Below are positions 20,485 through 28,360 of a stretch of DNA of 29,010 nucleotides, piece after piece; the first letter of the stretch is position 1, and the number at the start of each line of letters is the position of its first letter. Made by a program: the position numbers and the translations under genes. The stretch comes from a virus. The stretch covers positions 1 to 29,010 of IMG/VR virus record IMGVR_UViG_3300030329_004017; one strand, 5' to 3'. The notes under the pieces are model-generated. The model saw only the letters and a list, made by a program, of their open reading frames with translations, searched no databases and was not told the origin of the DNA.

Positions 20485-21411
20485 CTAGGTGAAGGTAGTC
20501 AGAACTGACTTCCACCAAGCCAAGTAACCAACGTTGTATCGAGCGCTGGTCATGAACTTGACATCCTTCGTTTCCTCATCCGTCAATCCCTTCATCTGGC
20601 GAGCCAGAGGACGACGAGCTTGGAAAACAAAAGGCTTCATTGCGCCACCAGTGTGGTTCAAATACCACTTAGTTGCACTGGTCAGGTATGGAGACACAAC
20701 GATTTGGATATCGTTCTGCTCCATCACAATATTGGTATCACCACCACCCAAGAGGGTAGATCGAATGGCCTCATGTGCTGGCACTTCCAATTCCGGTGGA
20801 ACCAAGACCTGCAAGTCACCCAAGCCCGTCACAGTTGGACGATTGAGCAGCTTTCCCTGGTCATTCTTATATTCCATCATCGTACGACGGGCTGCATGGA
20901 AAGCAGTCTTAAACTCAGCCGCGGTTACATTCGCCGTGTCAGTGGCGCTCGCGGTCAAGTCGTTGTCTTGCGTTCCACTGTCACCCCAGCTGTGGTCAGT
21001 GTCATAAAAGAACTGCGTGTCAAAACATGCAGTGCTTTCGCCAGCCACAATAGTGGTAAACAACAAGTCATCAGGATGGTGAGTCGCTTCTGATGCAAGG
21101 TCTTGGAGAAGAGGACCATACATATTCATGCGGTCATCTTCCAAGTTTTCCTTGCTAATCAAAAGACTGTTTTCCCAAGTCTTGTTGACCAGTGTGTAGT
21201 TAGCAGCACGAAGTTCGTTGAAGTGCCTGTCACCAAGCCACTCACGAGTCCCCGGCATGCCGCCTAACCATCCGTACTTCTCATCCTGACCATCACTAGG
21301 AGCGATAGTACAGATAGAAGGGTAGAACGGATTAGCTGCAGCAGCTGCACTGTCAAACTTCGCGGTCAAGTCGCGCAGAATAACAGTGGCCTTCGCTGTA
21401 TCAAGAGCCAT
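20485..21411 (-). CDS. Major capsid protein, Mu gpT-like
   Basis: 308 aa. It carries the recognisable features of the Mu gpT major head family: YGWLGGMPGTREWLGDRHFN, YTLVNKTWENSLLISKENLE-DDRMNMYGPL (written in two parts), and HHPDDLLFTTI with CFDTQFFYDTDHSWGD. These proteins have the HK97 fold and build the icosahedral shell. It follows the protease/scaffold and decoration genes, has a good ribosome site AGGAGAAATTCA, and is followed by a strong terminator. No N-terminal delta domain is obvious; the separate scaffold may replace it. Confidence 0.92.
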   Translation of the reverse strand: MALDTAKATVILRDLTAKFDSAAAAANPFYPSICTIAPSDGQDEKYGWLGGMPGTREWLGDRHFNELRAANYTLVNKTWENSLLISKENLEDDRMNMYGPLLQDLASEATHHPDDLLFTTIVAGESTACFDTQFFYDTDHSWGDSGTQDNDLTASATDTANVTAAEFKTAFHAARRTMMEYKNDQGKLLNRPTVTGLGDLQVLVPPELEVPAHEAIRSTLLGGGDTNIVMEQNDIQIVVSPYLTSATKWYLNHTGGAMKPFVFQARRPLARQMKGLTDEETKDVKFMTSARYNVGYLAWWKSVLTTFT

Positions 21412-21452
21412 TGAATTTCTCCTATTTGTGGTATGCGACTAAATCGCGTTAG

Positions 21453-21875
21453 TTACGGTGCAGCAGAACCAACTTCAAGCTTGACCATCAGCTTGGTTGC
21501 TGAAATGAATTCAACAGCCGTACCAATGAAACTTGCTGAAGTGGAAGACTTTTGAATGGTCCAGTTGTCGATTGCATAGATTGCATCGCCAACATCCGAT
21601 TGGGCAAACCCAGAACCGACAAGCTCGAAAACGCCTTCCGTGTAGACTTCAACATCCAGATCGCCAGTGGCACCTGAAGAGTTGTCTTTCTGCTCTTTGA
21701 CGATTCCAGCAAATGCGTTAGCACCATCGTTATCATCACCTGTGATGTCACCCACAGAAGCATCAAAGAAGGCCATAGTTCCTTGATACAAGTTCTCACT
21801 TGCGTTAGCGGGACCGCCAACCAAACCACCAGGATTCTGTGCCTTGATTAGCTGATTGCTAGTAGTAGCAGCCAT
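21453..21875 (-). CDS. Capsid decoration protein candidate
   Basis: 140 aa, beta-rich, glycine/alanine/serine-rich, with no cysteine: MAATTSNQLIKAQNPGGLVG, MAFFDASVGDITGDDNDGAN, VEVYTEGVFELVGSGFAQSD and GTAVEFISATKLMVKLEVGS. The pattern resembles DUF2190-like or lambda gpD-like trimeric cement proteins that strengthen the shell. It lies between the protease/scaffold and the capsid gene, the usual place for decoration proteins. Confidence 0.7.
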   Translation of the reverse strand: MAATTSNQLIKAQNPGGLVGGPANASENLYQGTMAFFDASVGDITGDDNDGANAFAGIVKEQKDNSSGATGDLDVEVYTEGVFELVGSGFAQSDVGDAIYAIDNWTIQKSSTSASFIGTAVEFISATKLMVKLEVGSAAP

Positions 21876-21917
21876 CGTTTAACTCCTAGATTGTCGATGG
21901 AGTGGTTAGTAAATCGC

Positions 21918-22427
21918 TTACCGATTCAGTGCGACGAGCTCATCAAGTCCGTCATCAATTCTTCGCGTACGGATGTATTCATCTTCGGTCGTACCACTGT
22001 TGGTGTAGTACGCCTGATTTTCCTTGTACTCGTCAACGTACTTCTGGTTCTCGTTGACAGGTTCAGGGTCAGCGCCACCATCATCAGGGACGGCCCTTCT
22101 TTGTTGCTTCAGGATGTTGGTGATGGCGTCTTGAGTGCCTTCAAGAGTGAAGTCATTATCGATGAATGACTTTCGGTGCTTGTCATCGACATTAGCCATC
22201 TCACAGAGCGCGGTAATCTGCTTCTGTCGAGTCTTCTCAGAAACTCGAACAGCGTCATCGTCAACATTGACCGGCTCATCAACTTCAACTTCTGGCTCTT
22301 CTTCTGGTGTAGGCTCTTCTGCCTTGAAGAAGTTTTCAACCACCCAATTCTGGGCTTCATCGTCTGAGATATCCGAAGGCATCCCAGCAGCCACAAATTT
22401 GGCCTTAAGACTTTCGTTAAGTGCCAT
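21918..22427 (-). CDS. Scaffold protein from an internal start (Nu3-like)
   Basis: An in-frame ATG at 22427 inside the protease gene is preceded by GGGAGGTGATCCG, one of the strongest ribosome sites in the window. It would yield a 169-aa protein: MALNESLKAKFVAAGMPSDI, a Glu/Pro-rich acidic stretch, then helices (TRQKQITALCEMANVDDKHR) and a charged C-terminus. Lambda makes scaffold Nu3 in the same way from within protease gene C. Acidic, helical and removable by the protease, it fits a scaffold. Expression from the internal site is inferred from the ribosome site. Confidence 0.7.
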   Translation of the reverse strand: MALNESLKAKFVAAGMPSDISDDEAQNWVVENFFKAEEPTPEEEPEVEVDEPVNVDDDAVRVSEKTRQKQITALCEMANVDDKHRKSFIDNDFTLEGTQDAITNILKQQRRAVPDDGGADPEPVNENQKYVDEYKENQAYYTNSGTTEDEYIRTRRIDDGLDELVALNR

Positions 22428-23108
22428 CGGATCACCTCCCTTTGGCTCTTCCTCGTCGGGTAAATACCGCTCAGCTGCCGCGAATGGCAAAGAACGGTTT
22501 GGGATGTTCACAAATCCCATTGATTTAAAGTTGCTGCGCGTCTTGCCTTCAACAATCTCATCAATGAACCCGGCATCTAGAGCAGATTCAGCTGTGAACC
22601 ACGTTTCGTCAGCCATCCATTCCTTCAGGTCATCGAGAGCTATATCAGTGCGCTTCGCGTAGGTGTTTGCTATTTGGTCGCGTTGGGTGTCTAAAACTTC
22701 CGCTTCCTTGCGCAAGTCTTCCGCGGTCCCCGCCATGAAAACACGCGGATCGTGGATCATGAAATCGGCATTCTCAGCCATCCTGATGGTGTCGCCGGCC
22801 ATAGCGATAAAGGATGCTGAACTAAGGGCGATACCTTCAATCAGAACATCAACTTCCGCGGGATGGTGGACCAGTGCGTTATAGATGGCCTTACCGTCTG
22901 AAATCAGACCGCCTTCGCTATTGATTCTCACATTGATTCGCTTGGCGCTCTTGGTGTTCTTCAGGTCCGTTGCAAAGTCAGCCGCGCTGATGCCTTCACC
23001 GAAGAAACCACCACCGATGACACCATAGATGAGCACATCAACCTCTTTGCCCTTCTGGTTGATGATGTAGTGACCGTCTTTAGCGTCTGTTTGTTTGGTG
23101 TAGTTCAT
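21918..23108 (-). CDS. Prohead protease, ClpP/S14-like, fused to scaffold
   Basis: 396 aa. A ClpP-fold serine protease domain over about residues 20-205: INSEGGLISDG, the nucleophile segment GIALSSASFIAMAGD (Ser96 by alignment) and FMIHDPRVF (His119). It cleaves scaffold and capsid during head maturation. Residues 228-396 are the scaffold part, also made separately. I start at 23108, just after the portal stop; an upstream GTG at 23180 adds a basic 24-aa extension within the portal frame and lacks support. Order portal-protease-scaffold-decoration-capsid matches lambda B-C-Nu3-D-E. Confidence 0.88.
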   Translation of the reverse strand: MNYTKQTDAKDGHYIINQKGKEVDVLIYGVIGGGFFGEGISAADFATDLKNTKSAKRINVRINSEGGLISDGKAIYNALVHHPAEVDVLIEGIALSSASFIAMAGDTIRMAENADFMIHDPRVFMAGTAEDLRKEAEVLDTQRDQIANTYAKRTDIALDDLKEWMADETWFTAESALDAGFIDEIVEGKTRSNFKSMGFVNIPNRSLPFAAAERYLPDEEEPKGGDPMALNESLKAKFVAAGMPSDISDDEAQNWVVENFFKAEEPTPEEEPEVEVDEPVNVDDDAVRVSEKTRQKQITALCEMANVDDKHRKSFIDNDFTLEGTQDAITNILKQQRRAVPDDGGADPEPVNENQKYVDEYKENQAYYTNSGTTEDEYIRTRRIDDGLDELVALNR

Positions 23109-23112
23109 TCGT

Positions 23113-24741
23113 TCAAGCCACCGCTTCTTCCTCTGCCTGATTTTCGACGCTTTGTCTTGCCGCTTTGTCATTGACATCACCTATGATTAGCTGGATATCA
23201 ACACCCATCTCTTCAGCAAGCTCTTTAGCTCGCTCAATCTCTTTCGCCCGTGCCTCTATTTTCTGTAACCGCTCTTCGGTTCGTCTTTCCCTGACCTCGT
23301 CGTAGTCATGTCCGCGGGCTGCTAAGACATCCGTTTCGGTTGACATATTTCCTTCAACGGCCTTGATATCAGCGTCTACTTCTTTGACTGGGTCAACCCA
23401 GGGCCAACCTGGAGCAATCCACGCATGCCGCTGGAATTCTGCTCGGTTCTCTTCGTAGTCTACAGGGTCAATGTCAATGACTCCGGTTGCGACACAGTCA
23501 TCTAGAAATTGCTTGTAGACACGGGACCAACAGTCATCTATGGCTTCCTGTTGCCATCTACCGAAGAACTGACGACCGTCGATAAGAGAAAGCCGGCCTG
23601 AGCTGTAGTTTGTTCGGCTGTAGTCTTTGACCAACATTTCAAAGGGGTAGCCCAATCCCGCGGCTACTGCTCTCAGGTGCCATTCCATGTATGGCCCTAG
23701 GGTGTTTCCTGGTCGGTCAGCGCCGCCAAAGGTTACGTCTTGGCCTTCACCCAGATACTGGATGAGCCCAGGCGATAGTTCTTCTAGTCGGTCTGTGGTG
23801 CTACCGCTTGCGCGAGCTCCATCAGCTATGGCTAGCGGGTCACCATCGGTCCTGATGAATGCTGAGAAGCAAGCTGCAACTTGTTCGCCGATTAGGTGCG
23901 CTTCTGAGAAGTCTTTGAGGTCTTTAAGCAGTGTTAGCACTGGTGCCAGCCAAGGTACACCGCGGGACTGACCTGGGAGAAGTTCGCTATAGCTGTGACA
24001 TACTCGCTCGGCTTCTACCTCCATCCATTGGAATGATGTGTCTATATCGTCTTCAGGATGACTAGTGCGGATGAAGTAGTCGGTTGGTTCGCCCCACTTG
24101 TCGAAGCGTATACCAAGTCTAAGGTTCTTTTTTTCGGTTTGATTCGGCGGCGTTTCCAGTCGTCTGGGATGCATAATCTGCAAATGCAGAGGTACAATCC
24201 CATCCTCACGCGCTGATAGAACCGCGATTCCTTCACCGTAGATGGCCTTCGATTGTTCGTACAGCCTCTGCTTATCGTAGAGCCGCTGCTCATCGGCCCA
24301 GATTCGCATTACAGCGTCTATACGCTCGTTGAGTGCTCTGGCCTCTGATTCGTCTAAAACACCGTCTATGGCCCTCACACGAGCTTGTGGGCGAATTCCT
24401 CTACCAACGACGTTAGAAACACGACCGTTGACGGCAGATGCAGCGAAAGCATCCTTCCTGAACATGTCCTCACAGTTGACGACTAGGTCTTCCCAGTCTT
24501 CCGTAAGCTGGGAATTGGGGGCTAGTCTAGAAGCAAGCCACTTAGAGCCCCTGAGGCGGTCTGTGCTGTCCGCGCCTTCGTACGCCCTGTTTTCACGTCT
24601 GACTACTCTCTCAGCACGTTCTAGGGCTAATTCTGAAGCTTTGGCGCGTCGTCTATAGCGATCCCTCGATTCCTTACGCCTAGAACCCCAGGCAGGGAAG
24701 ATAGAGTAAATCGCGTTGTCGATTCGTTCGCCTAGACTCAT
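23113..24741 (-). CDS. Portal protein, lambda gpB family
   Basis: 542 aa. Typical lambda-family features: YRRRAKASELALERAERV and RRENRAYEGADSTDRLRG, then VNCEDMFRKDAFAASAVNGR, VVGRGIRPQAR, RVCHSYSELLPGQSRGVPWL and the C-terminal DYSRTNYSSGRLSLIDGRQF. Twelve copies form the vertex channel through which DNA is packaged and the tail attached. It overlaps the gpW-like stop by ATGA. The C-terminus is acidic and helical (QSVENQAEEEAVA). Start at 24741 fits. Confidence 0.93.
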   Translation of the reverse strand: MSLGERIDNAIYSIFPAWGSRRKESRDRYRRRAKASELALERAERVVRRENRAYEGADSTDRLRGSKWLASRLAPNSQLTEDWEDLVVNCEDMFRKDAFAASAVNGRVSNVVGRGIRPQARVRAIDGVLDESEARALNERIDAVMRIWADEQRLYDKQRLYEQSKAIYGEGIAVLSAREDGIVPLHLQIMHPRRLETPPNQTEKKNLRLGIRFDKWGEPTDYFIRTSHPEDDIDTSFQWMEVEAERVCHSYSELLPGQSRGVPWLAPVLTLLKDLKDFSEAHLIGEQVAACFSAFIRTDGDPLAIADGARASGSTTDRLEELSPGLIQYLGEGQDVTFGGADRPGNTLGPYMEWHLRAVAAGLGYPFEMLVKDYSRTNYSSGRLSLIDGRQFFGRWQQEAIDDCWSRVYKQFLDDCVATGVIDIDPVDYEENRAEFQRHAWIAPGWPWVDPVKEVDADIKAVEGNMSTETDVLAARGHDYDEVRERRTEERLQKIEARAKEIERAKELAEEMGVDIQLIIGDVNDKAARQSVENQAEEEAVA

Positions 24742-24974
24742 CTTGATTTCAACGAAGCTTTGTTACGGACAAAACCACCAGACTCACTAGATATCTGAGC
24801 CTTGAGGTATTTGATTTGGCGTAGAATCTCATCAGGACCAGCCCGAACAACACCGATAGAGCGGTTCGTATAGCTAATTCCTGCTTTACCACATCTGGCC
24901 CAGGCTTCTTCCCAAATCGCCAACAGCTCAGCGTTGGTGTAGCTCTGGTCCCCTACATGTTTTGCTTCAGCCAT
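24738..24974 (-). CDS. gpW-like head-tail connector
   Basis: 78 aa. It sits between terminase and portal as lambda gpW does, and has the small helical pattern YTNAELLAIWEEAWARCGKA plus ILRQIKYLKAQIS, ending in a basic tail. gpW-type proteins close the filled head and form the ring to which the tail attaches. Sequence similarity is modest; assignment relies on size, helices and position. Confidence 0.7.
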   Translation of the reverse strand: MAEAKHVGDQSYTNAELLAIWEEAWARCGKAGISYTNRSIGVVRAGPDEILRQIKYLKAQISSESGGFVRNKASLKSR

Positions 24975-25041
24975 GTAGGAATCTTAGAAACCCGTGAGAA
25001 GATAGATAAGCAGCGTCTTATAGGTTTCTGTAACGCGCATG

Positions 25042-25086
25042 AAAAAACCCCTAGCCGACTTACAAGGGGATGAAATCGGCTAGGGG
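25042..25086 (-). terminator. Rho-independent terminator upstream of the head operon
   Basis: Stem CCCCTAGCCGA / TCGGCTAGGGG (11 bp) with a 17-base loop, followed on the minus strand by six Ts (25042-25047) and then CATGCGC. It closes the terminase/zinc-ribbon transcript. The next 60 bases before the gpW-like gene have A/T-rich stretches (CTATAAG, TATCTATC) that may hold a promoter, but no clear hexamer pair is seen. Confidence 0.85.
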
Positions 25087-25142
25087 AGGCGAACATCTAT
25101 GTGCTGAGCATGGACCACAGGCACACAGACGGAGTAGTCAAG

Positions 25143-25367
25143 TTAATCTTCTTCGTCAGCTGGGTCGTAGTCAACTGTTCCATTGACCTGCTTCTGGCTC
25201 TCTTTGCAGGTGTCATAGGGGCAATAGTAGTAGCGAATATCGCCCACTGTGCTTTTACAGTTCATCAGTACGCCATGAACAGGACAGATCGGGCGCTGTT
25301 TTACGCGCACCTTCCTTGGCTGCTTATTCCTGCCTACGGTAGTGATTCTGCGTAGCTTTTTTGCCAT
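25143..25367 (-). CDS. Small zinc-binding protein, 74 aa
   Basis: Basic N-terminus (MAKKLRRITTVGRNKQPRKV), then CPVHG...C...YYYCPYDTC, a zinc-ribbon-like set of three Cys and one His plus further Cys, and an acidic end DYDPADEED. Probably a small nucleic-acid or protein-binding ribbon. It starts right after the methyltransferase remnant, is followed by a terminator, and has no recognised family. Confidence 0.7.
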   Translation of the reverse strand: MAKKLRRITTVGRNKQPRKVRVKQRPICPVHGVLMNCKSTVGDIRYYYCPYDTCKESQKQVNGTVDYDPADEED

Positions 25368-25546
25368 CTAAAACAAAACTGATTGCTTTTTGGTTCTATC
25401 CGGTTCTAAGAAATCAACCCTACGCAGTTCATCCTGAATTCTTCTCTTCGCTATAGCAAAGTACCCTTCATCGATTTCCACTCCCCAGAACTGACGCACA
25501 ACCACAGTTTCACTGTTCCGCAATCAGATTCCCATGTTGGCTCCAT
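25368..25546 (-). pseudogene. Remnant of a DNA adenine methyltransferase, internal deletion
   Basis: From 25546 an ATG opens MEPTWESDCGTVKLWL, the typical start of phage/host site-specific methyltransferases. Within a few codons the sequence passes, in another frame, into RQFWGVEIDEGYFAIAKRRI then QDELRRVDFLEP, the typical C-terminal end of the same enzymes. The catalytic DPPY region and everything between are missing. The first frame stops at 25451 and the second at 25368. So a full gene following terminase has been reduced to its two ends, probably by a deletion with frameshift near 25500. No methylation activity is expected. Confidence 0.8.
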
Positions 25547-25554
25547 CACATCAC

Positions 25555-27702
25555 CTATCGTCTACGGTTCATATGACGAATACCACCCTTATTCTGGCGT
25601 TCTGAGTTGCCTGTAGGTGGTTTGCTACGTCTTACCCTGCGAATCTGGATAGATGCGGCTACACAGCTCATGTAGAGAGCATCTAGATAGTGATTATTGG
25701 GGTTTTTCTTCTTCCATTTGACCTCTAAACCCTTGTTTTCCACAAAAGTCGTCTCTTCTATCTCGGCAACCATGTGGTTAGAGAATGTCATATGGTCTAG
25801 CGGGTCTTCTCCCCAAATGGTGATTAAGCCCTCTTCTGACTCGAATCTTCGATGTACGAAGGTCTTCCAGTAGTCAGAATCACCCAAAACAAGCCAAATA
25901 CCGTTATTTTGCTTGTACATAGCCCACTTGTTACCGGCTACCTTGCTCTTTGAATTGGTCGTATTGTCATTCAGCTTGGCGCGCTTGTCACCAGATGCGC
26001 CTGAACCATGAAAGGGCTGATATCTGGGCTTTCCAGCCGCTTTATAGAAAGCGTAAACCCCATCCTGACAGTAAGCAGCATCAACCAGCGCGTAGGTAAC
26101 GTCTACACCAGAATCATGCTTTTTCTTCAGCTCAGTCAATGCTTTGAAGACAGCGTCATCGAGCTGCTTTTTCTCTTTGCCTTCTGGGTAAACCTCTTGT
26201 ACTCCGTAATCGATGATAGACGCCCTGGCGTCCTCTATGCCGCGCTCTCCAAGTACCCAGGCTGTTTCTACCCAGTGACAGTTGGAGGACGTTCCTACGT
26301 CGACACCTAGCGTTACAAAGGCGGTTTCGTCTGGTAGCTCTAATCGGTTTAGCCCATTGAGTCGTGATCTGACCTTCTCAGCCGAAATATCAAGAGACAT
26401 CGGCTCATCTTCGTCAGGTGGGTCATTGTTGTACTCAGAATTAAAGTGCTTCCACCCGTCTTCTCCATCCTGTGAACCGTCGGCTATCACATTGAAACAG
26501 AACTGAATAGTCGAGTGTTCTATCTGCTCTCCATCCTCGCCAAGGGCAGAAACGAACCTGCGTGGATTGCTGACTACCGCGCCGGCATCCATCTTTTTGC
26601 GGTTGTCCAGATAGAACTTCGTTGCCATCTGTCCTTCTGGGCTAGTTCCATCGCTCATGCCAGCCATACGCATACGCATGTATTCTTCCCACAGGTCCAT
26701 ACGCTCTGGCTGAGAAGAAAGCAGCTGATATCGTTTTCCGTTCCAGCTAGGCTTCCTCAGAGGATCTGTGTAGATGTAGGCAATGCAACGCTTGTTAATG
26801 GTCGTGCACAACATTGCCATCGAGAGCCTTTGGCCAGGACCAGCCAAGCCCATCACGTCCTTCTCGATGATTTTGATTCGCTTCTTCGTCTGCTCTTCAG
26901 AGTCAGCTGATTCGCCTGTGTCAACGTCGTCCAAGATGACTAATTGGGGTCTTTTTCCGCCAATATTAGCGCCGCGGATTCCATCGCCCGTGATACCCGT
27001 TGTATCAATGATTCCACCATTTGGAAGCCTGATACGGTTAGCCTTCCACTCAATCTTGACACTCTTTCCATTGACCGTACATGCAGCAGCCTTCTGTGGT
27101 GCCGTGTTGACGTACCTAGCGACTGCACAGCATGTGGGGAAGTCTTCGAAGAGCTCGGAATATTCTTCATTGACTAGTGCCTGCTTAATGTCGTCCAGTA
27201 TCTGATTAGCTTTTGGCTGAGTAGCACAGATAATCAGCACGTAATCCACCAAACCATGCAGAACAGCCAAGAGGGCTACATGTTTGGTGATGGTCGATTT
27301 TCCCTCACCACGTGGACCAGCGATGGCCTGACTTCCACCGTATCTGGCTCTACGCTCGATAGAACGCACCATTTCGGTCTGATCGCCTGTCCATTCTCTA
27401 TCGAACTGGTCAGGGAAATAGACCTTGAGGCCATATAGATAGTCAGAATCAGCCTTCAGGCGTCTTTCTGACTTGCCTTCTTCAATGATTTGAATATCAC
27501 GAGCACTTGCACGGCGGGTTGCCATGTAGTCTCGGAAATATTCATTGCTGCCACTGCGATTCTCAGTCGGTAGCTTCTTCCCCTGAAGCTGTAGCAGAAT
27601 CTGACTCGCCTTCTCCCTCGGAAGCTTCTTCAAGAAGGCCGTCAATTCCGAGCTCGGAAGCGATTTGAGAAAATCTATCTTCTTCTTTGTCAACCGTACC
27701 AT
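25555..27702 (-). CDS. Terminase large subunit, GpA-like
   Basis: 715 aa. ATPase: Walker A AGPRGEGKST (128-137), Walker B VILDDVD (255-261). Nuclease: GVDVGTS (Asp468), LVDAAY (Asp541) and NHYLDALYM (Asp674), the RNase H-like fold that cuts concatemers. N-terminal ~60 residues are leucine-rich helices. It pumps DNA through the portal. The start at 27702 overlaps the previous gene by 140 bases, and both overlapping frames look coding; a downstream ATG (27525, MATRRASARD) is a weaker alternative. It is followed at once by the methyltransferase remnant. Confidence 0.93.
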   Translation of the reverse strand: MVRLTKKKIDFLKSLPSSELTAFLKKLPREKASQILLQLQGKKLPTENRSGSNEYFRDYMATRRASARDIQIIEEGKSERRLKADSDYLYGLKVYFPDQFDREWTGDQTEMVRSIERRARYGGSQAIAGPRGEGKSTITKHVALLAVLHGLVDYVLIICATQPKANQILDDIKQALVNEEYSELFEDFPTCCAVARYVNTAPQKAAACTVNGKSVKIEWKANRIRLPNGGIIDTTGITGDGIRGANIGGKRPQLVILDDVDTGESADSEEQTKKRIKIIEKDVMGLAGPGQRLSMAMLCTTINKRCIAYIYTDPLRKPSWNGKRYQLLSSQPERMDLWEEYMRMRMAGMSDGTSPEGQMATKFYLDNRKKMDAGAVVSNPRRFVSALGEDGEQIEHSTIQFCFNVIADGSQDGEDGWKHFNSEYNNDPPDEDEPMSLDISAEKVRSRLNGLNRLELPDETAFVTLGVDVGTSSNCHWVETAWVLGERGIEDARASIIDYGVQEVYPEGKEKKQLDDAVFKALTELKKKHDSGVDVTYALVDAAYCQDGVYAFYKAAGKPRYQPFHGSGASGDKRAKLNDNTTNSKSKVAGNKWAMYKQNNGIWLVLGDSDYWKTFVHRRFESEEGLITIWGEDPLDHMTFSNHMVAEIEETTFVENKGLEVKWKKKNPNNHYLDALYMSCVAASIQIRRVRRSKPPTGNSERQNKGGIRHMNRRR

Positions 27703-27982
27703 GCGCGTGAATATGAAGCTTTGCTGGCTTCTCGTCCTCCTGATTCATGCGTTCCATAGCGATAAGGTTTCTAATCCCTGCTGCCGAAACCCGTTCGTTA
27801 TCGCTCTCGATGTGCTCGCGCGTCTTCTCTATGGCTAAATCTCTAACCGTATCGTCAGTATTCCATCTTAGAGCACGTTGTATCAACTGAGCTTCAGCCC
27901 TGGCGCTGATGGGATACTCATCGTTGCTGAGCTCACGTTTCGGCTTGTCTGGCTGTTTCTTTCGTTTCTTAGCCATTTGCAT
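27563..27982 (-). CDS. Terminase small subunit candidate
   Basis: 139 aa: a basic start (MAKKRKKQPDKPKRELSNDE), then helices (ISARAEAQLIQRALRWNTDD, EKTREHIESDNERVSAAGIR, NLIAMERMNQED) and an acidic tail (EEASEGEGESDSATASGEEA). Small terminases bind packaging sites with an N-terminal helical DNA-binding domain, and the size and order (directly before the large subunit) fit. The ATG at 27982 has AGGTAG upstream; the second ATG two codons later is equally possible. It overlaps the large-subunit gene by 140 bases. Confidence 0.65.
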   Translation of the reverse strand: MQMAKKRKKQPDKPKRELSNDEYPISARAEAQLIQRALRWNTDDTVRDLAIEKTREHIESDNERVSAAGIRNLIAMERMNQEDEKPAKLHIHAHGTVDKEEDRFSQIASELGIDGLLEEASEGEGESDSATASGEEATD

Positions 27983-28027
27983 TTCTACCTAATGTTTGGT
28001 CTATTTTTGGCGAAGTCTGGTTGGCTT

Positions 28028-28074
28028 AGCCCGCTAAGTGATTTGGCAATGACTTAGCGGGCTTCTTTTTTTTT
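28028..28074 (+). terminator. Plus-strand rho-independent terminator
   Basis: A perfect 12-bp stem AGCCCGCTAAGT / ACTTAGCGGGCT (28028-28039, 28052-28063) with a 12-base loop, followed on the + strand by TC and nine Ts (28066-28074). On the minus strand the T-run is absent, so this terminator acts on rightward transcripts, unlike every other one here. No + strand gene precedes it in the window. Confidence 0.8.
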
Positions 28075-28360
28075 GCCCGTACAGGCTCAGGTGCCAAAGG
28101 GAACACTGCTACCAGTTCCCACAGTCGATACAAGAAGACTGGTAGGACAAATCCGATAGATACGATTGGCACTGCTCTGTGAATTGGTGAGAGTGTGATA
28201 CGAACCAAGGAGAGCAATTCCGCGATTGTCGTATCCGGCGGCTGAAAGAATAGTCGTTAATACCATCGGTGCCGAGGATTCCCACAAGGAACGATTGCAG
28301 GGCTTTGTACTGCGGTGCGGTGGGGGTTTTTGCGCTCACGTTGTATCCGAATCACTTGGA
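28075..28360 (-). other. Poorly coding stretch after the methyltransferase fragment
   Basis: Three minus-strand frames are open here, and none is convincing. The GTG at 28339 reads MSAKTPTAPQYKALQSFLVG; a frame from 28287 reads MVLTTILSAAGYDNRGIALL; and a frame from 28217 has a hydrophobic stretch VSIGFVLPVFLYRLWELVAV and runs into the terminator. Switching between them suggests degraded coding sequence, perhaps the ruined remainder of the methyltransferase region or of another gene. I make no gene call. Confidence 0.4.

Noticed and set aside
20534-21093. Two 157-codon + strand ORFs over the capsid gene
   Set aside because: They are antisense to a clearly recognised major capsid protein.
21918-23180. 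A start at 23180 for the prohead protease
   Set aside because: It is a GTG within the portal gene that adds a basic tail of 24 residues with no ClpP relation; the ATG at 23108 follows the portal stop directly.
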